From positions 57,080,238 to 57,144,237 of the forward strand of contig NC_083587.1 of assembly GCF_027579695.1 (NCBI RefSeq): DNA of 64,000 bases. Direction: 5' to 3'. Of this stretch, positions 1 through 10,074 are shown piece by piece (the first letter of the stretch is position 1; each line of letters opens with the position of its first letter). Source of the stretch: Neoarius graeffei. Its lineage: Eukaryota > Chordata > Actinopteri > Siluriformes > Ariidae. The translations under genes and the position numbers were made by a program. The notes under the pieces were generated by a model. That model worked only from the letters and a program-made list of their open reading frames with translations. It made no database searches and had not been told where the DNA came from.

Positions 1-24
1 GCATATCCTTCCTGTCATGAACCA

Positions 25-401
25 TGTCCACCCTGTCATGGAAGGCTTGCTGACAGGGTGGACAATGGCAGGGTGGACATTTTTGGCCAACATTAGCATT
101 TAATGAGCACATGGTCGACCTTCAGTTAGCAACATCTATTCAGTTAGCAAGGTGACTGTGTACTGTTTTACAAATATATTTTGAATTTCTGAAAGGTTTT
201 TATATTAATTGATATTTCACTATGACAGAGTGGACATGTTAAGCTTGACAACATCCGACTACACACATATGATGAAAATTACTAAATATAAGCCACTGTT
301 TCAGCATCTATTGAAGAAAGACAAAATGATGGTAGTGATGTCACTGAAGACATCAGGGGGTTTCTTAAAGGGGCAGTTGCCCCATAATGACAGGGTGGAC
401 A
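25..401. repeat. TGACAGGGTGGACA motif cluster, unit 1 right side
   Basis: Copies of the 14-mer lie at 25-38 (inverted), 51-64, 66-79 (one change), 223-236 (one change) and 388-401. The same array is at 21306-21684, and a second array sits on the other side of the transposon-type gene. This pattern resembles subterminal transposase-binding repeats of a DNA transposon. That reading is inference. Confidence 0.6.
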
Positions 402-949
402 GCAATTTCAGGGACACGCGCAAAATGTTCAATATTATTAGAAAATAGAATATACATGATCAAAAAATTCATTTTATCAAATAACTTGTTGTGGGCAATA
501 AAACTATGATTTTTTTTATTTATTTAGTCTCATTTAACCACTTATTACACATACTGTACGGTAGTTAGCAGAGCAGTGTGTGGGACATGCCAAAACCACG
601 TACATCCAATGAATAAAAATGGTATAAAATGAAGGAAACACATTTCAAGAGACTTATCATTGTACTGATATGTGTGTAAATGTTTGTCCATTTATAATAA
701 GACCTCAGAGTTTCATTAGTCTGCTACATTTTCATGATGACTGAGTGATTCTGATGAGGACACCAAAGGCACTTAATAGTGATATTGACTCTACAGCACA
801 AAGAGTCAGCATAGCAAAGAAACAAAAGGAATTATTGAGCGTAACAACCTCTCAAGCATATCTTCTATAGTAAATGTGCGCCATGTGAGTTTGTGTATAT
901 CCTCCAAAATGGCCGACTTCCGGTTCAAAGCCTCATGCATAATAAGCTA
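402..949. other. Unassigned AT-rich stretch
   Basis: No gene or recognised repeat is visible. It is duplicated at 21685-22230. It probably includes the outer end of the motif-bearing element, but no terminal repeat could be fixed by eye. Confidence 0.4.
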
Positions 950-1492
950 TGACATCACTGTGCAAACGAAGAATTTTACACCAAAACCCAGTAGCTTTCA
1001 TTATGTTTTCTTTTTTTATTCTGAAAAGTGAACATAAGTTGAGGGCAGGGCATTGTACAGGCCACTTGAGATCTTCAATATCAACCTTGGCATACCATGG
1101 AACTTGTTTTGTGCACAGGGGCATTGTCGTGCGGGAACAGCTTTGGGCCACTTAGTTCTAGTGTAGGGAAATTGTAAAGCTACATCATACTTACAGTATC
1201 AGTCAAAAGTTTGGACGCGCCTTCTAATTCAATGTTTTTTCTTTATTTTTATTAATTAAAAGTCACTTCATGTCTTGAAGTAATGATGGATGTCATTTCT
1301 CTTTACTTAGTTGAGCGGTTCTTGATATAATACTGTATGGATTACTACAGTTGTGGATGGAATAGGACTTTTACTGTCCTATTATTTACTATTTACAGTT
1401 TATGTCAAGCACATTCAGAAGGCAAGAAACTCATCCACTAATTAACTTTTGACGAGGCACACCTGTTAATTGAAAAGCATTCCAGGTGACTA

Positions 1493-1878
1493 GAAGAAGA
1501 AAAAAAAAGAAAAAAACTTTATTCGTCACATGCACACTTCAAGCACAGTGAAATTCATCCTCTGCATTTAACCCATCTGAAGCAGTGAACGCACGCACAC
1601 ACTCAGAGCAGTGGGCAGCCACACCAGAGCACCCGGGGAGCAGTCAGGGGTTCGGTACCTTGCTCAAGGACACCTCAGCCCAAGGCCACCCCACGTGAAC
1701 CTAACCTGCATGTCTTTGGACTGTGGGGGAAACCGGAGCACCCGGAGGAAACCCACGCAGACACGGGGAGAACATGCAAACTCCACACAGAAAGGCCCTC
1801 GCCAGCCACTGGGTTCAAACCCGGAACCCTCTTGCTGTGAGGCAACCGTGCTAACCACTACACCACCGTGCTGCCCCA
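1493..1878 (-). mobile_element. tRNA-headed SINE, type 2 (CACATGACGAATAAA-like tail)
   Basis: On the minus strand it starts with a tRNA-like head (box A-like GGTGTAGTGGTTAGCAC, box B-like GGTTTGAACCC) and ends in a tail with ACGAATAAAGT followed by T/C-rich sequence. TSD tgacta is at 1487-1492 and 1879-1884. The same insertion is in all three units (13426-13806, 22773-26188), so it predates the duplication. Confidence 0.8.
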
Positions 1879-1967
1879 TGACTACCTCATGAAGCTGGTT
1901 AAGATAATGCCAATAGTGTGCAAAGCATCATCAAGGTAAATGCTGGTGACTATGCAGAATCTAAAAT

Positions 1968-2337
1968 CTCATCATCATCTCTAGCCGCTTTATCCTTCTA
2001 CAGGGTCGCAGGCAAGCTGGAGCCTATCCCAGCTGACTACGGGCGAAAGGCGGGGTACACCCTGGACAAGTCACCAGGTCATCACAGGGCTGACACATAG
2101 ACACAGACAACCATTCACACTCACATTCACACCTACGGTCAATTTAGAGTCACCAGTTAACCTAACCTGCATGTCTTTGGACTGTGGGGGAAACCGGAGC
2201 ACCCGGAGGAAACCCACGCGGACACGGGGAGAACATGCAAACTCCACACAGAAAGGCCCTCGCCAGCCCCGGGGCTCGAACCCAGGACCTTCTTGCTGTG
2301 AGGCGACAGCGCTAACCACTACACCACTGTGCCGCCC
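1968..2337 (-). mobile_element. tRNA-derived SINE, type 1 (RTE-like tail)
   Basis: This is a full-length copy: GGCGGCACAGTGGTGTAGTG head, box B-like GGTTCGAGCCC, and a 3' end in GATAAAGCGGCTAGAGATGA. TSD agaatctaaaat is at 1956-1967 and 2338-2349. It is absent from the matching site in units 2 and 3, so it inserted after duplication. Confidence 0.9.
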
Positions 2338-2626
2338 AGAATCTAAAATATGGAACATTTTGTTTTTAACATTTTTTTTGTTATATATATATATATATAT
2401 ATATATAATGTTATTTCGTAGTTTTGATACCTTCAGTATTGTTCTACAATGTAGAAAATAGCCAAATACAGAAAACCTATGAATGAACAAGTAGGCATTG
2501 TCAAACTTTTGACTGGTACTGTATATGACATTCTATACAACTGTGTGTTTGCATCTTTGTGGCAACATTTTAGGAAAGAACCACATATGTGTTCAAGTAT
2601 CCACAAATTTTTGACCATATAGTGTA

Positions 2627-3094
2627 GTTATCCTCATCTCTTCGGGAATAAAAGCTGCAGTTTTTTTTCTCAGTTCACTAAATTGCCTGATGTAATAAAG
2701 CTTGAAATGTTTAAAGTACTAAGAAAGACCAAGCATGCAACGTTATCCACATGCTCACACTAAGGATGAGCAAAAACCTCAGTTGCTTTACTTTCACCTA
2801 ATAAGAGAGTTTTAAAGGCATAACATGAAGAAAATATCCTAAACATTCTGAACTCTTATGGGTTCTTTGATTGCCTCTCTGGGGAAACCATTAAAGGTCC
2901 AATGTAGAACCCAGTAATAGTAATAAACAAACCAGCAAATGCCATGCTAGTCAAATCCCAGAGATACAAAAGTGGTGCATCCAATCCATGATGACTGCAG
3001 TTTTTTTTAAAAGCATGTTAATGTGTTAACCAACACTCCACACTCATCACCTTGAATTTTCTTTCCCAAGTAGCTCCTACTTGACTTACTTGAC
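2627..3094. other. Unassigned duplicated sequence
   Basis: No gene is seen. Copies are at 14157-14624 and 26598-26935; the unit 3 copy lacks about 160 bp before the RT fragment. Confidence 0.5.
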
Positions 3095-3334
3095 TTATGG
3101 TGGCTTCCAGTACCAAGCTTTGATGATGTTCCGCCACAGCAGTCTATCAGCCATAAGTACCTTTATTTCATCATTGTCATCAAGTCCGTTGTTAGTGTGC
3201 CGCTCCCACCAGTTCACATTGAGGGCCATCGTGAGCATGTGTAGCACCCATCTATCTATCTTCTTGGACAGTTGTTGAGTCAGGGTCCACGTCACTGAGC
3301 CGTAGTGTAGAATGGATTCCACAATCTTGATCAA
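3095..3334 (-). pseudogene. Non-LTR retrotransposon RT C-terminal fragment
   Basis: The minus strand encodes about 79 residues including ESILHYGSVTWTLTQ, DRWVLHMLTMALNVNWWERH and LMADRLL. This resembles the post-RT region of LINE proteins (the 'E-LYG-ETWTLT ... RMLR--LNISW' pattern). Nothing upstream of the RT remains. Copies lie at 14625-14864 and 26938-27158. Confidence 0.6.
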
Positions 3335-3389
3335 ACGTCATTTGTAGCTCCTAATTCCTCTTTAAACAGTTGTAGTTTCCCTTCTTGTG

Positions 3390-3995
3390 CATTTCATACC
3401 TTGTGGTCTTGACCTTTTTCTTGTTTCATGTTTTGAATTGATTTACAGCGTCAATCCTGAGATTGAGATGCTGACCTCTTCTCCTCAGACCTCCCTGATC
3501 CATCCTGATGCCCTATGTCTGGTCGGAGTCTCATCACATCGCTCCTGTGGAGGACGGCCCCATATGGACAGTTGAAAGTCACACTTGGAAGATGCTCTGG
3601 ACCTTCCAATGCTCTTATAGCCGAGGACTACAGCTGACTTGCTAACTTTAAGATTGCAGTTGTCATGAACAGTTTTGCACTCAAGTTTCCATCAACTGAA
3701 GAGTTATAACATCAACAAAACTGACTTTGTTTTAAAACTGTTAATGTTATAGTCATGTTGTCTGTTGTCACCGAAATGAGGATGGGTTTCATTTTGAGTC
3801 TGGTTCCTCTCAAGGTTTCTTCATGTCGTCTGAGGGAGTTTTTCCTTGCCACCGTCGCCACTGGCTTGCTTATTGGGGATAGATTAGGGATAAAATTAGC
3901 TTATGTTTAAAGTCATTCAAATTCTGTAAAGCTGCTTTGCGACAATGTCTATTGTTAAAAGCGCTATAAAAATAAACTTGACTTGACACTGGATG
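3390..3995 (+). repeat. Common fish interspersed repeat ending AATAAACTTGACTTGA
   Basis: It contains the widespread teleost sequence around GGTTCCTCTCAAGGTTTCTT and GAGGGAGTTTTTCCTTGCCA, and ends AAAAGCGCTATAAAAATAAACTTGACTTGA. It is probably the 3' part of a retroelement; the class was not settled. Copies are at 14910-15515 and 27212-27810. Confidence 0.65.
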
Positions 3996-5430
3996 ATGTT
4001 GACTTGTGTTTTGGTTCCAGCTCTGAAGGTCAAGCCCAAGTCAAGGATAAGCCTCAGTAGAGAGCCCATGATGACGTCCTGCTCTTGCCCATACACTTCT
4101 GTTCCATATGATGTAAATCAGGAGAGCACACTTGAGGTTGTTGCCTTGCTTTGTGTCCCATTTTAATGTCTTAAAGCTACTATTAATTACCCTAGTCCTG
4201 GGTTATGACTAAACTGCAACCGGTGGTGAGTCACAGGTCCAGGAGGACTTGAGTATTGGCAAAAGTGGAGTTACCCCTTAAATCACTGTTGCTCCCAGGT
4301 CTGCTCGGACCCTGAGTGGTAGCACCTGCCTGGGTTCCAGCTATGGGTTAAATAGTACATTACCAATAAGGCGCTGGCAGCAGGGCACTTTTCGGTGCAA
4401 TGTGGCAAATGAACCCAACAGGGTCAATGGCACACCACCTGATGGCATGCGGAAGAGCCACTCAAATGGCCAACAGACGGCATCACTCAGCAAGTCAGTT
4501 GTCACTGTGGGGCAACTTCCATACCCATCAGGTCTGCGTGCACCAAATGGCATCAGGTCTGGAGGTCCAGAGAGACAATACGACAGGGGCACGACATCAC
4601 TTGTCTTACCTTATTGTGCAAGGTGCTTCAGTAGGAAAGGAGAAGCAGTCTGGTGCGGGGCGGGCCTCATGGCCCATTTGCGTTTCTGCCCATCCATTCT
4701 GGCTAGCGATGGACAGCCACCAACAACAATTAATTACCCAAAAACTTAATAGCAGCAAGGAAGCTCTAGCAAGAAGCGCTGCCATCTTTAGCATCATGTT
4801 TGGCCTTCATGAAATACAACAGCACACATGCAAATTGTACAAAACTTGTTTATTACAAAAAAAGTGTATCAATAATGATCAATTTGACATTTACAACAAG
4901 CATTTGCTTTGGCAGTATGTAGAAAATACACGCAACTCCTAACAAATATGTCACTATACTCAAGTTTTCTTCATTTGTTAATTTACATTTTTTCCACAAA
5001 ATTGACATGTATTTAAAAAAAAAAACCCACACAATATTGACAAACATCCATCCCCATGTCAACAAGGGTGAAATTTAAATGAAGATTAATCTCAAACTTA
5101 ATCATGTGACGTCATCATTCACCACTATGCATATAGTAGCATATAGGCTACTTTTGGATTAAATTACACTTTAACAATGCTAGATAAGCAAGCTAGCTAC
5201 CTATACAAAGAACTACAATAATACAGGTTTAGCCATCATTAATAATTCAAGAGCAGCTTCCTGATGTTAACTCACTGATCAAGTTCACTGTTCAGCTAGC
5301 TAAACTTATGTAACCTGTTTTCCCATCACATGATCTAGTTTGTGATGAAATTCTGATGTTTGGTAAAATCAGGACGTACTTTAAATTGGCAGTGTATAAG
5401 AATACAAGTGGAAAGGCTGGACTTTGGTTT
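3996..5430. other. Unassigned duplicated sequence with fortuitous ORFs
   Basis: Overlapping plus-strand ORFs of 115 and 180 codons start near 4400. They have no recognisable motif, are shortened in the unit 2 copy, and are probably not genes. Copies are at 15516-16948 and 27811-29250. Confidence 0.4.
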
Positions 5431-5724
5431 TTTGTAGTCAAAAGATAATTTTCCCCAGGATAATAAAAATTCTCAAAACAATTAAAAAAAAAAGTCTGGC
5501 TAGGTTTCTTCACTACATAGATGCGCATTAGATCATATCATAACCTCAATCCTTCTTAACCTCGGTATATGGTTTAAAAAAAAAAAAAAACAGCATTTTA
5601 GCCCATAGTGTTGGAGCCATTCAGCAGGTGAACTTAAGAAAAATGATAAATCAGTCCAGCAGGATAAATAAGTTAATGTCCTTTCCCGTGAGTGAGTGCA
5701 GAAACGAGCACATGGTCCATATTA

Positions 5725-7719
5725 TTAGAACTTGCAGCAGTACCCACAGCCTTTATTCTTACAGCAGTTGTAGCAGTAAAAGCACAGAGAGAGGTGGCTC
5801 TGACGCTTTGTTCTGAACAGCACCTGGGGAGAAAAAACAACCCCGTGAAGCTTTAAATGACTCAGCCTTTTTTCAACTTGTCTTAGGACGAGTGTTAATG
5901 ATTTACAGTGATTTAGGCCCATTATTGAAATGAACTAATTTTGATCATAATTTTGCCTTTGAAGACACCAGTAACAGTAATTCCAGTTTTTATAGAGTTA
6001 AGGATCAGAAATGATAATCACCCGCAGCCATTGGCAGCAAACTAAAGACAAGAGAAATTCAACATCACACCAAATTATTACCGGTGAGCCAAAACATGTT
6101 TGCTAGAATGAAAATTGCATCTTTAGAAAGTCCTTTAGAAACTGCTCTGTTGAGCTAGCATAGATTTAAACATGCAAACCCTTGCTTTGATTCAGCTAGT
6201 GAGTCAGAGTTTTCAAATACTTTCAGTTTACAAGAGTCAAATGAAAAATCCAGTCAAAAACTTCAAGTTCAAAACAGTTGGAGGTTAGGTGCCTTGCTCA
6301 AGGGCACTTCAGGGAATTGAACCAGCAACCTTGTGGTCCAAAAGCTGCTTCTCTAACCATTAGGATGTGGCTTCCTTGTTTGAGCAGCTTTATTCACATT
6401 TACACATGGGGCTAAACCACCAGATATCATGTTGAGTAAGTACATGGTGATTAGTACCTCAGGACTCGTCTCCTTCGCCAAATCCAATGTTGCAGCCACG
6501 CCCTGATCCAGATTCTGAGGTGCGTCGCTTTCCACTGGTTCCTCAAGCCGTACCTGAGGATCGAAAGCAAAATTTAATGGAATTAAAACTGAATTTCATT
6601 ACTTATAACATGTGAAGTGACATGGCATAAAAATACAAATTAAATCTAATTTCAAATTTGTGTAAAAGTAAAAAGGAATAAAAAACAATTAAAATATTTT
6701 AAAAAAGGTTTGACATGATTTAAAGGAATTGAATAAATACATTTCCTTAAAACAAGAAACTACAAGTTTAAATTCTCATTTAAGTTTTTAATATTAATAA
6801 ATATTTTTTTTTTAAATGAGGCCATCAATCATTCTGTACGCAAACATATAAAAACAGCTATATATGTATTTAATGTAATCAAATAATTAAACAAGATATT
6901 GCAATGAACAAATGATATGCAAATAAACACTTAAATGGGAAAAAAAAAAAACACACTACCGTTCAAAAGTTTGGGGTCACCCAGACAATTTTGTGTTTTC
7001 CATGAAAAGTCACACTTTTATTTACCACCATAAGTTGTAAAATGAATAGAAAATATAGTGAAGACATTTTTCTGGCCGTTTTGAGCATTTAATCGACCCC
7101 ACAAATGTGATGCTCCAGAAACTCAATCTGCTCAAAGGAAGGTCAGTTTTATAGCTTCTCTAAAGAGCTCAACTGTTTTCAGCTGTGCTAACATGATTGT
7201 ACAAGGGTTTTCTAATCATCCATTAGCCTTCTGAGGCAATGAGCAAACACATTGTACCATTAGAACACTGGAGTGAGAGTTGCTGGAAATGGGCCTCTAT
7301 ACACCTATGGAGATATTGCACCAAAAACCAGACATTTGCAGCTAGAATAGTCATTTAGCACATTAGCAATGTATAGAGTGGATTTCTGATTAGTTTAAAG
7401 TGATCATTGAAAAGAACAGTGCTTTTCTTTCAAAAATAAGGACATTTCAAAGTGACCCCAAACTTTTGAACAGTAGTGTATTTTTAGAAAATACTTAAAA
7501 TTAAATAAAATATAAACACATGCTTAAATTTAAAAAAAAGTTCTACTTTTAATGTGATTATGAAAAATAACTTTATTTTAAAGTGTTAATGTGTAAACAG
7601 GATATTAAAGGGAAAGTGATGTTTACCTCAGACTCTGGGAAAGGAACAGCTGCACTCTGGAGCGCGCAGACGCACATGAGGATGATGGTGACGGCGCGCG
7701 CGATGCTCATTGGCTTCAT
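5725..7719 (-). CDS. hamp: Hepcidin copy A (three exons), one mature cysteine missing
   Basis: Coding exons are 7627-7719, 6458-6553 and 5725-5823, joined at phase 0 with GT/AG introns of 1073 and 634 bp, giving 95 aa. Residues 1-24 are a signal peptide (MKPMSIARAV... then LQSAA). The prodomain ends in the furin-type motif RTKR (67-70). The mature peptide (71-95) starts QSHLSLC and ends CGYCCKF. Hepcidin is the secreted liver peptide that blocks ferroportin and, in fish, is also antimicrobial. The family has eight cysteines; here the CC pair after the second Cys reads CY (TAC for TGC), so mature Cys11 is Tyr and only seven remain. Exon 2 also has Val where copy B has Ala. The open frame and splice sites are intact. 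It could be a functional variant or an early pseudogene. Confidence 0.93.
6283..6365. repeat. SINE-like fragment in hepcidin A intron 2
   Basis: It contains AGGTGCCTTGCTCAAGGGCA followed by a tRNA-like stretch (GAATTGAACCAGCAACCTT, TTCTCTAACCATTAGGATG), typical of a tRNA-derived SINE piece. It is shared with hepcidin B at about 30103-30190. Confidence 0.5.
6954..7478. mobile_element. Tc1-type MITE in hepcidin A intron 1
   Basis: The TIRs are CACTACCGTTCAAAAGTTTG and its complement ending AACAGTAGTG, followed by TA on the right; no transposase. The same insertion is in hepcidin B (30770-31294), so it predates the duplication. A close relative with a clean TA duplication sits at 56854-57381. 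Confidence 0.85.
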
Positions 7720-7899
7720 TTTGTTGTTGTTTGTTTTTAATCAGTCGTCCCTTCAGAGTCGTTTAAAATAAATGTAAGAACTTTCACTAACTTTTTTTTT
7801 GCTCCTGTTTCGGAGAAGGTTCTTCTGTAAAGCTTCCTCTGCTCCTCTCAGACTCCCTCTGCGTCTCCTGGCGACCTGAAAACTTCGCGCGCCGAGCTG

Positions 7900-7908
7900 C
7901 TATTTATG
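7900..7908 (-). promoter_or_regulatory. Hepcidin A TATA box
   Basis: The minus strand reads CATAAATAG about 180 bp upstream of the ATG, leaving a leader of about 150 nt. A CCCCGCCCC GC box (about 7933-7941) lies upstream. The leader contains TTCGGAGAA, a match to the TTCnnnGAA STAT pattern that may be chance. Confidence 0.6.
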
Positions 7909-7973
7909 CGCGCGCTGTTTTCGCTACACAAGCCCCGCCCCTTCCCGCTAAGCGCGTGCTTGCGAAACCCAGT

Positions 7974-7982
7974 GGGATTTCC
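7974..7982. promoter_or_regulatory. NF-kB-like site upstream of hepcidin A
   Basis: GGGATTTCC lies about 70 bp upstream of the TATA box. The same place in copy B reads ATGATTTCC (31789-31797), which breaks the GGG half. Function is inferred from consensus only. Confidence 0.35.
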
Positions 7983-8169
7983 AGTTCAATCTGTTTAAAA
8001 GAAAAAAAGGTTAAAGTTTAATCACACACATCACACACATCTCATTATCTCTAGCCGCTTTATCCTTCTACAGGGTCGCAGGCAAGCTGGAGCCTATCCC
8101 AGCTGACTACGGGCGAAAGGCGGGGTACACCCTGGACAAGTCGCCAGGTCATCACAGGGTTGACACATA

Positions 8170-9431
8170 TGGCCCTTTTCCACTACCCTTTTTCAGCTCA
8201 CTTCAGCTCGCTTCAGCTCACTTCAGCCCGACACGGCTCGCGTTTCGACTACCAAAAACCAGCACGACTCAGCTCGTTTCAGCCCTGCTTAGCCCCTAAA
8301 ACTCGCACCGTTTTGGAGTGGGGCTGAAGCGAGCCAAAGCGAGCCGAGTGAGGTTGGGGGCGTGAGCAGACACTCCCCTGTGCACTGATTGGTGAGGAGA
8401 AGTGTCCTCACATGCCCACACACGCCCCGCGAGCGCGCTGGGATCTGTAAACACCGCAAACCCGGAAGAAGAAGAATTACAAATTATGAGAATTTCTGAA
8501 GCCTTATGCGCCTCGCCTCATCTATACGCTCTTGCCAGTATCTGTCCGCGTTGTCGGTGACAACAAGCCACAGCACCAAGACCAGCAACACTAACGACTC
8601 CATGTCCTCCATGTTTATTGTTTACTATTCGGGTCGTGAGACTACCGCTTAAAAGCTCACTGAATCAGTGACATACAGAGCATAGTGGACGAGTTCGCGG
8701 AGCGCAAGGCTCGTCGTATGCCCTTCAAATAATGCGCGCAGTAGGCTATTGATGTTTTATTATGAGCCATGTACAGTATGTCGCCTAATGTTTTTTTGTT
8801 TCTGAGTTACATGTTCGTTTGAAGGACTTAATGTACAAAATAACATAGTTGCACCCCGGAGTGTTGAAATTGGTAAACACAGTGCATTCAGTGAGGTTTG
8901 CACCGCCCTCCTTTTATTTCTGACTCTTCCTGTCACCACTCTGAGCGCTCATTCGTATGCCCTTCAAATAATGTGCGCAGTATAGGCTATTGATGTTTTA
9001 TTATGAGCCATGTACAGTATCCTAATGTTTTTTGTTTCTGAGTTACATGTTCGTTTGAAGGACTTGATGTACTAAATAACATATAGTTGCACCCAGTAGT
9101 GTTGAAATTGGTAAACACCGCAGTTGCGGACATTTTGTAGCCTGAAATGATGTTATGATAAGCTTTAATAAAATGCCCGGTCATTTGCCCCGCCCCCGGC
9201 CCGGCTCTGACTTGTTCCGCCACTGTCACTGATGTCACTGTTTGCGCTGCTTAACGACATCACGTGACGTCCACCCACTTTCGCTAACTCCACCCAATGT
9301 GTCCACCCACTCCCAGCCAGCACGGTTCAGCGCGGTTGTAGTCGAAATGCAACTCCAACAGCCCCGCTCAGCTCGACTCAGCTCGACTCGGCACGGCACG
9401 GCTCAGCCGCGTTTGTAGTGGAAAAGCGGCA
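8170..9431 (-). mobile_element. Harbinger-like non-autonomous element, copy a
   Basis: The ends are TGGCCCTTTTCCACTACC and GTAGTGGAAAAGCGGCA, with subterminal CAGCTCGCTT-type repeats and a 3-bp ATA duplication (8167-8169, 9432-9434). It has internal near-duplicate blocks around 8700-8860 and 8950-9110. It keeps a 42-codon minus ORF at 8484-8612 (starts MEDMESLV). PIF-Harbinger is the best guess from the 3-bp TSD; the superfamily is not certain. Relatives are at 37550-38815 and 62448-63140. Confidence 0.6.
8484..8612 (-). CDS. 42-codon ORF inside the Harbinger-like element
   Basis: It encodes MEDMESLVLLVLVLWLVV followed by TDNADRYWQERIDEARR and ends QKFS. The hydrophobic stretch at 7-18 is followed by a charged segment. 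It resembles N-termini of fish HARBI1-like proteins, so it may be a leftover first exon. The same ORF is open in the other two copies of this element. Confidence 0.4.
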   Translation of the reverse strand: MEDMESLVLLVLVLWLVVTDNADRYWQERIDEARRIRLQKFS

Positions 9432-9684
9432 ATAGACACATACAACCATTCACACTCACATTCACACCTACGGTCAATTTAGAGTCACCAGTTAACCTAA
9501 CCTGCATGTCTTTGGACTGTGGGGGAAACCGGAGCACCCGGAGGAAACCCACGCGGACACGAGGAGAACATGCAAACTCCGCACAGAAAGACCCTCGCCG
9601 GCCACAGGCCTCAAACCCGGACCTTCTTGCTGTGAGGCGACAGTGCTAACCACTACACCACCGTGCCGCCTTCGTAGCACTTAC

Positions 9685-9922
9685 CATTGATGAAATGTTC
9701 ACTGCATAATCGTGTGGTTTTTGCTTTCTCATCGCTTAGATCAGCCCGGTTTATGTTGGACAGCTAGTGACGTCTCTGCTCCATGGACAACTATCTTGTT
9801 TTTTCTCCTTGATTATTTATAATTGCTGGAGTTCTATAGAACTTATAAGTCCCCTTGTCTCGACTAGAGTTGTGCCCGCATCCAATTACAGAGTCAATAT
9901 GGTGCCTTTGAGACTTACCCAT
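9685..9922 (-). pseudogene. THAP-domain first exon, decayed (unit 2)
   Basis: The minus strand from the ATG at 9922 reads through IDSVIGCGHNSSRDKG, YKFYRTP, NINRADLSDEKAKTTRLCSE and HFING, then a GTAAGT splice donor. This is the C2CH THAP zinc-finger pattern (C-x-C, RxP, NINRxDL, C-SxHF). Two in-frame stops, one replacing the conserved Trp, show it is dead. The downstream exons are cut off by the SINE at 9670. THAP domains occur in P, Kolobok and some Harbinger transposases. Confidence 0.8.
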
Positions 9923-10074
9923 TTTCAAAAAAAAAAAAAGCTGAGATTTTCCATTGAACTTCATATTCATTTTATTAAGTAGATGTTGTGCTGTTAGAAA
10001 TGCATGTTGGTCAAGCTCCAACACTTTTTATAAATTAACTGCAAGCAGACAATGTACATGCAAACAGCAACATA

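Larger units (their letters stand above)
1194..2521. mobile_element. Non-autonomous Tc1-type element holding two SINEs
   Basis: The ends are cagtatcagtcaaaagttt and aaacttttgactggtactg, flanked by TA on both sides (1192-1193 and 2522-2523). No transposase remains. It contains a type-2 SINE (1493-1878) and a type-1 SINE (1968-2337), plus a short TA microsatellite near 2385-2410. Orthologous copies are in units 2 and 3. Confidence 0.8.
950..2626 (-). mobile_element. Tc1-like transposon relic, interrupted
   Basis: The minus strand at about 1151-1030 translates, with frame changes, to HDNAPVHKTSS and then VDIEDLKWPVQCPALNL. This matches the second catalytic D block and the 'WPxQSPDLNP' block of fish Tc1-like transposases. 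The 5' terminus is at 2530-2626, whose minus strand begins TACACTATATGGTCAAAA, the known end of that family. The middle was split by insertion of the Tc1 MITE at 1194-2521. It is dead: most of the transposase is missing. Confidence 0.7.
1..8025. repeat. Segmental duplication unit 1 (partial, with hepcidin A)
   Basis: The sequence aligns collinearly with 21280-31838, nearly base for base outside insertions. It enters the window already inside the unit, at the right-hand TGACAGGGTGGACA cluster, and homology stops at about 8025, just upstream of the hepcidin A promoter. Unit 1 has a SINE (1968-2337) that unit 3 lacks, and it lacks the LINE found in unit 3. Confidence 0.9.
8044..9670 (-). mobile_element. 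Type-1 SINE split by a Harbinger-like element
   Basis: The SINE tail is at 8044-8169 and its body and head at 9432-9670, with the element 8170-9431 between. The 9440-9670 part is also at 17341-17572 in front of unit 3, so this SINE lies at the left edge of units 2 and 3. Confidence 0.85.

Noticed and set aside
1664-1879. Recurrent ORFs of 60-150 codons with 'GGVVVSxVASQQEGxGF' or 'MSLDCGGNRSTRRKP'
   Set aside because: These are translations of the SINE body on either strand at many sites; SINEs are non-coding.
4400-4942. Plus-strand ORF of 180 codons, repeated at 28226
   Set aside because: No domain, overlaps another ORF, shortened in the unit 2 copy, and conserved only because the whole region was recently duplicated.
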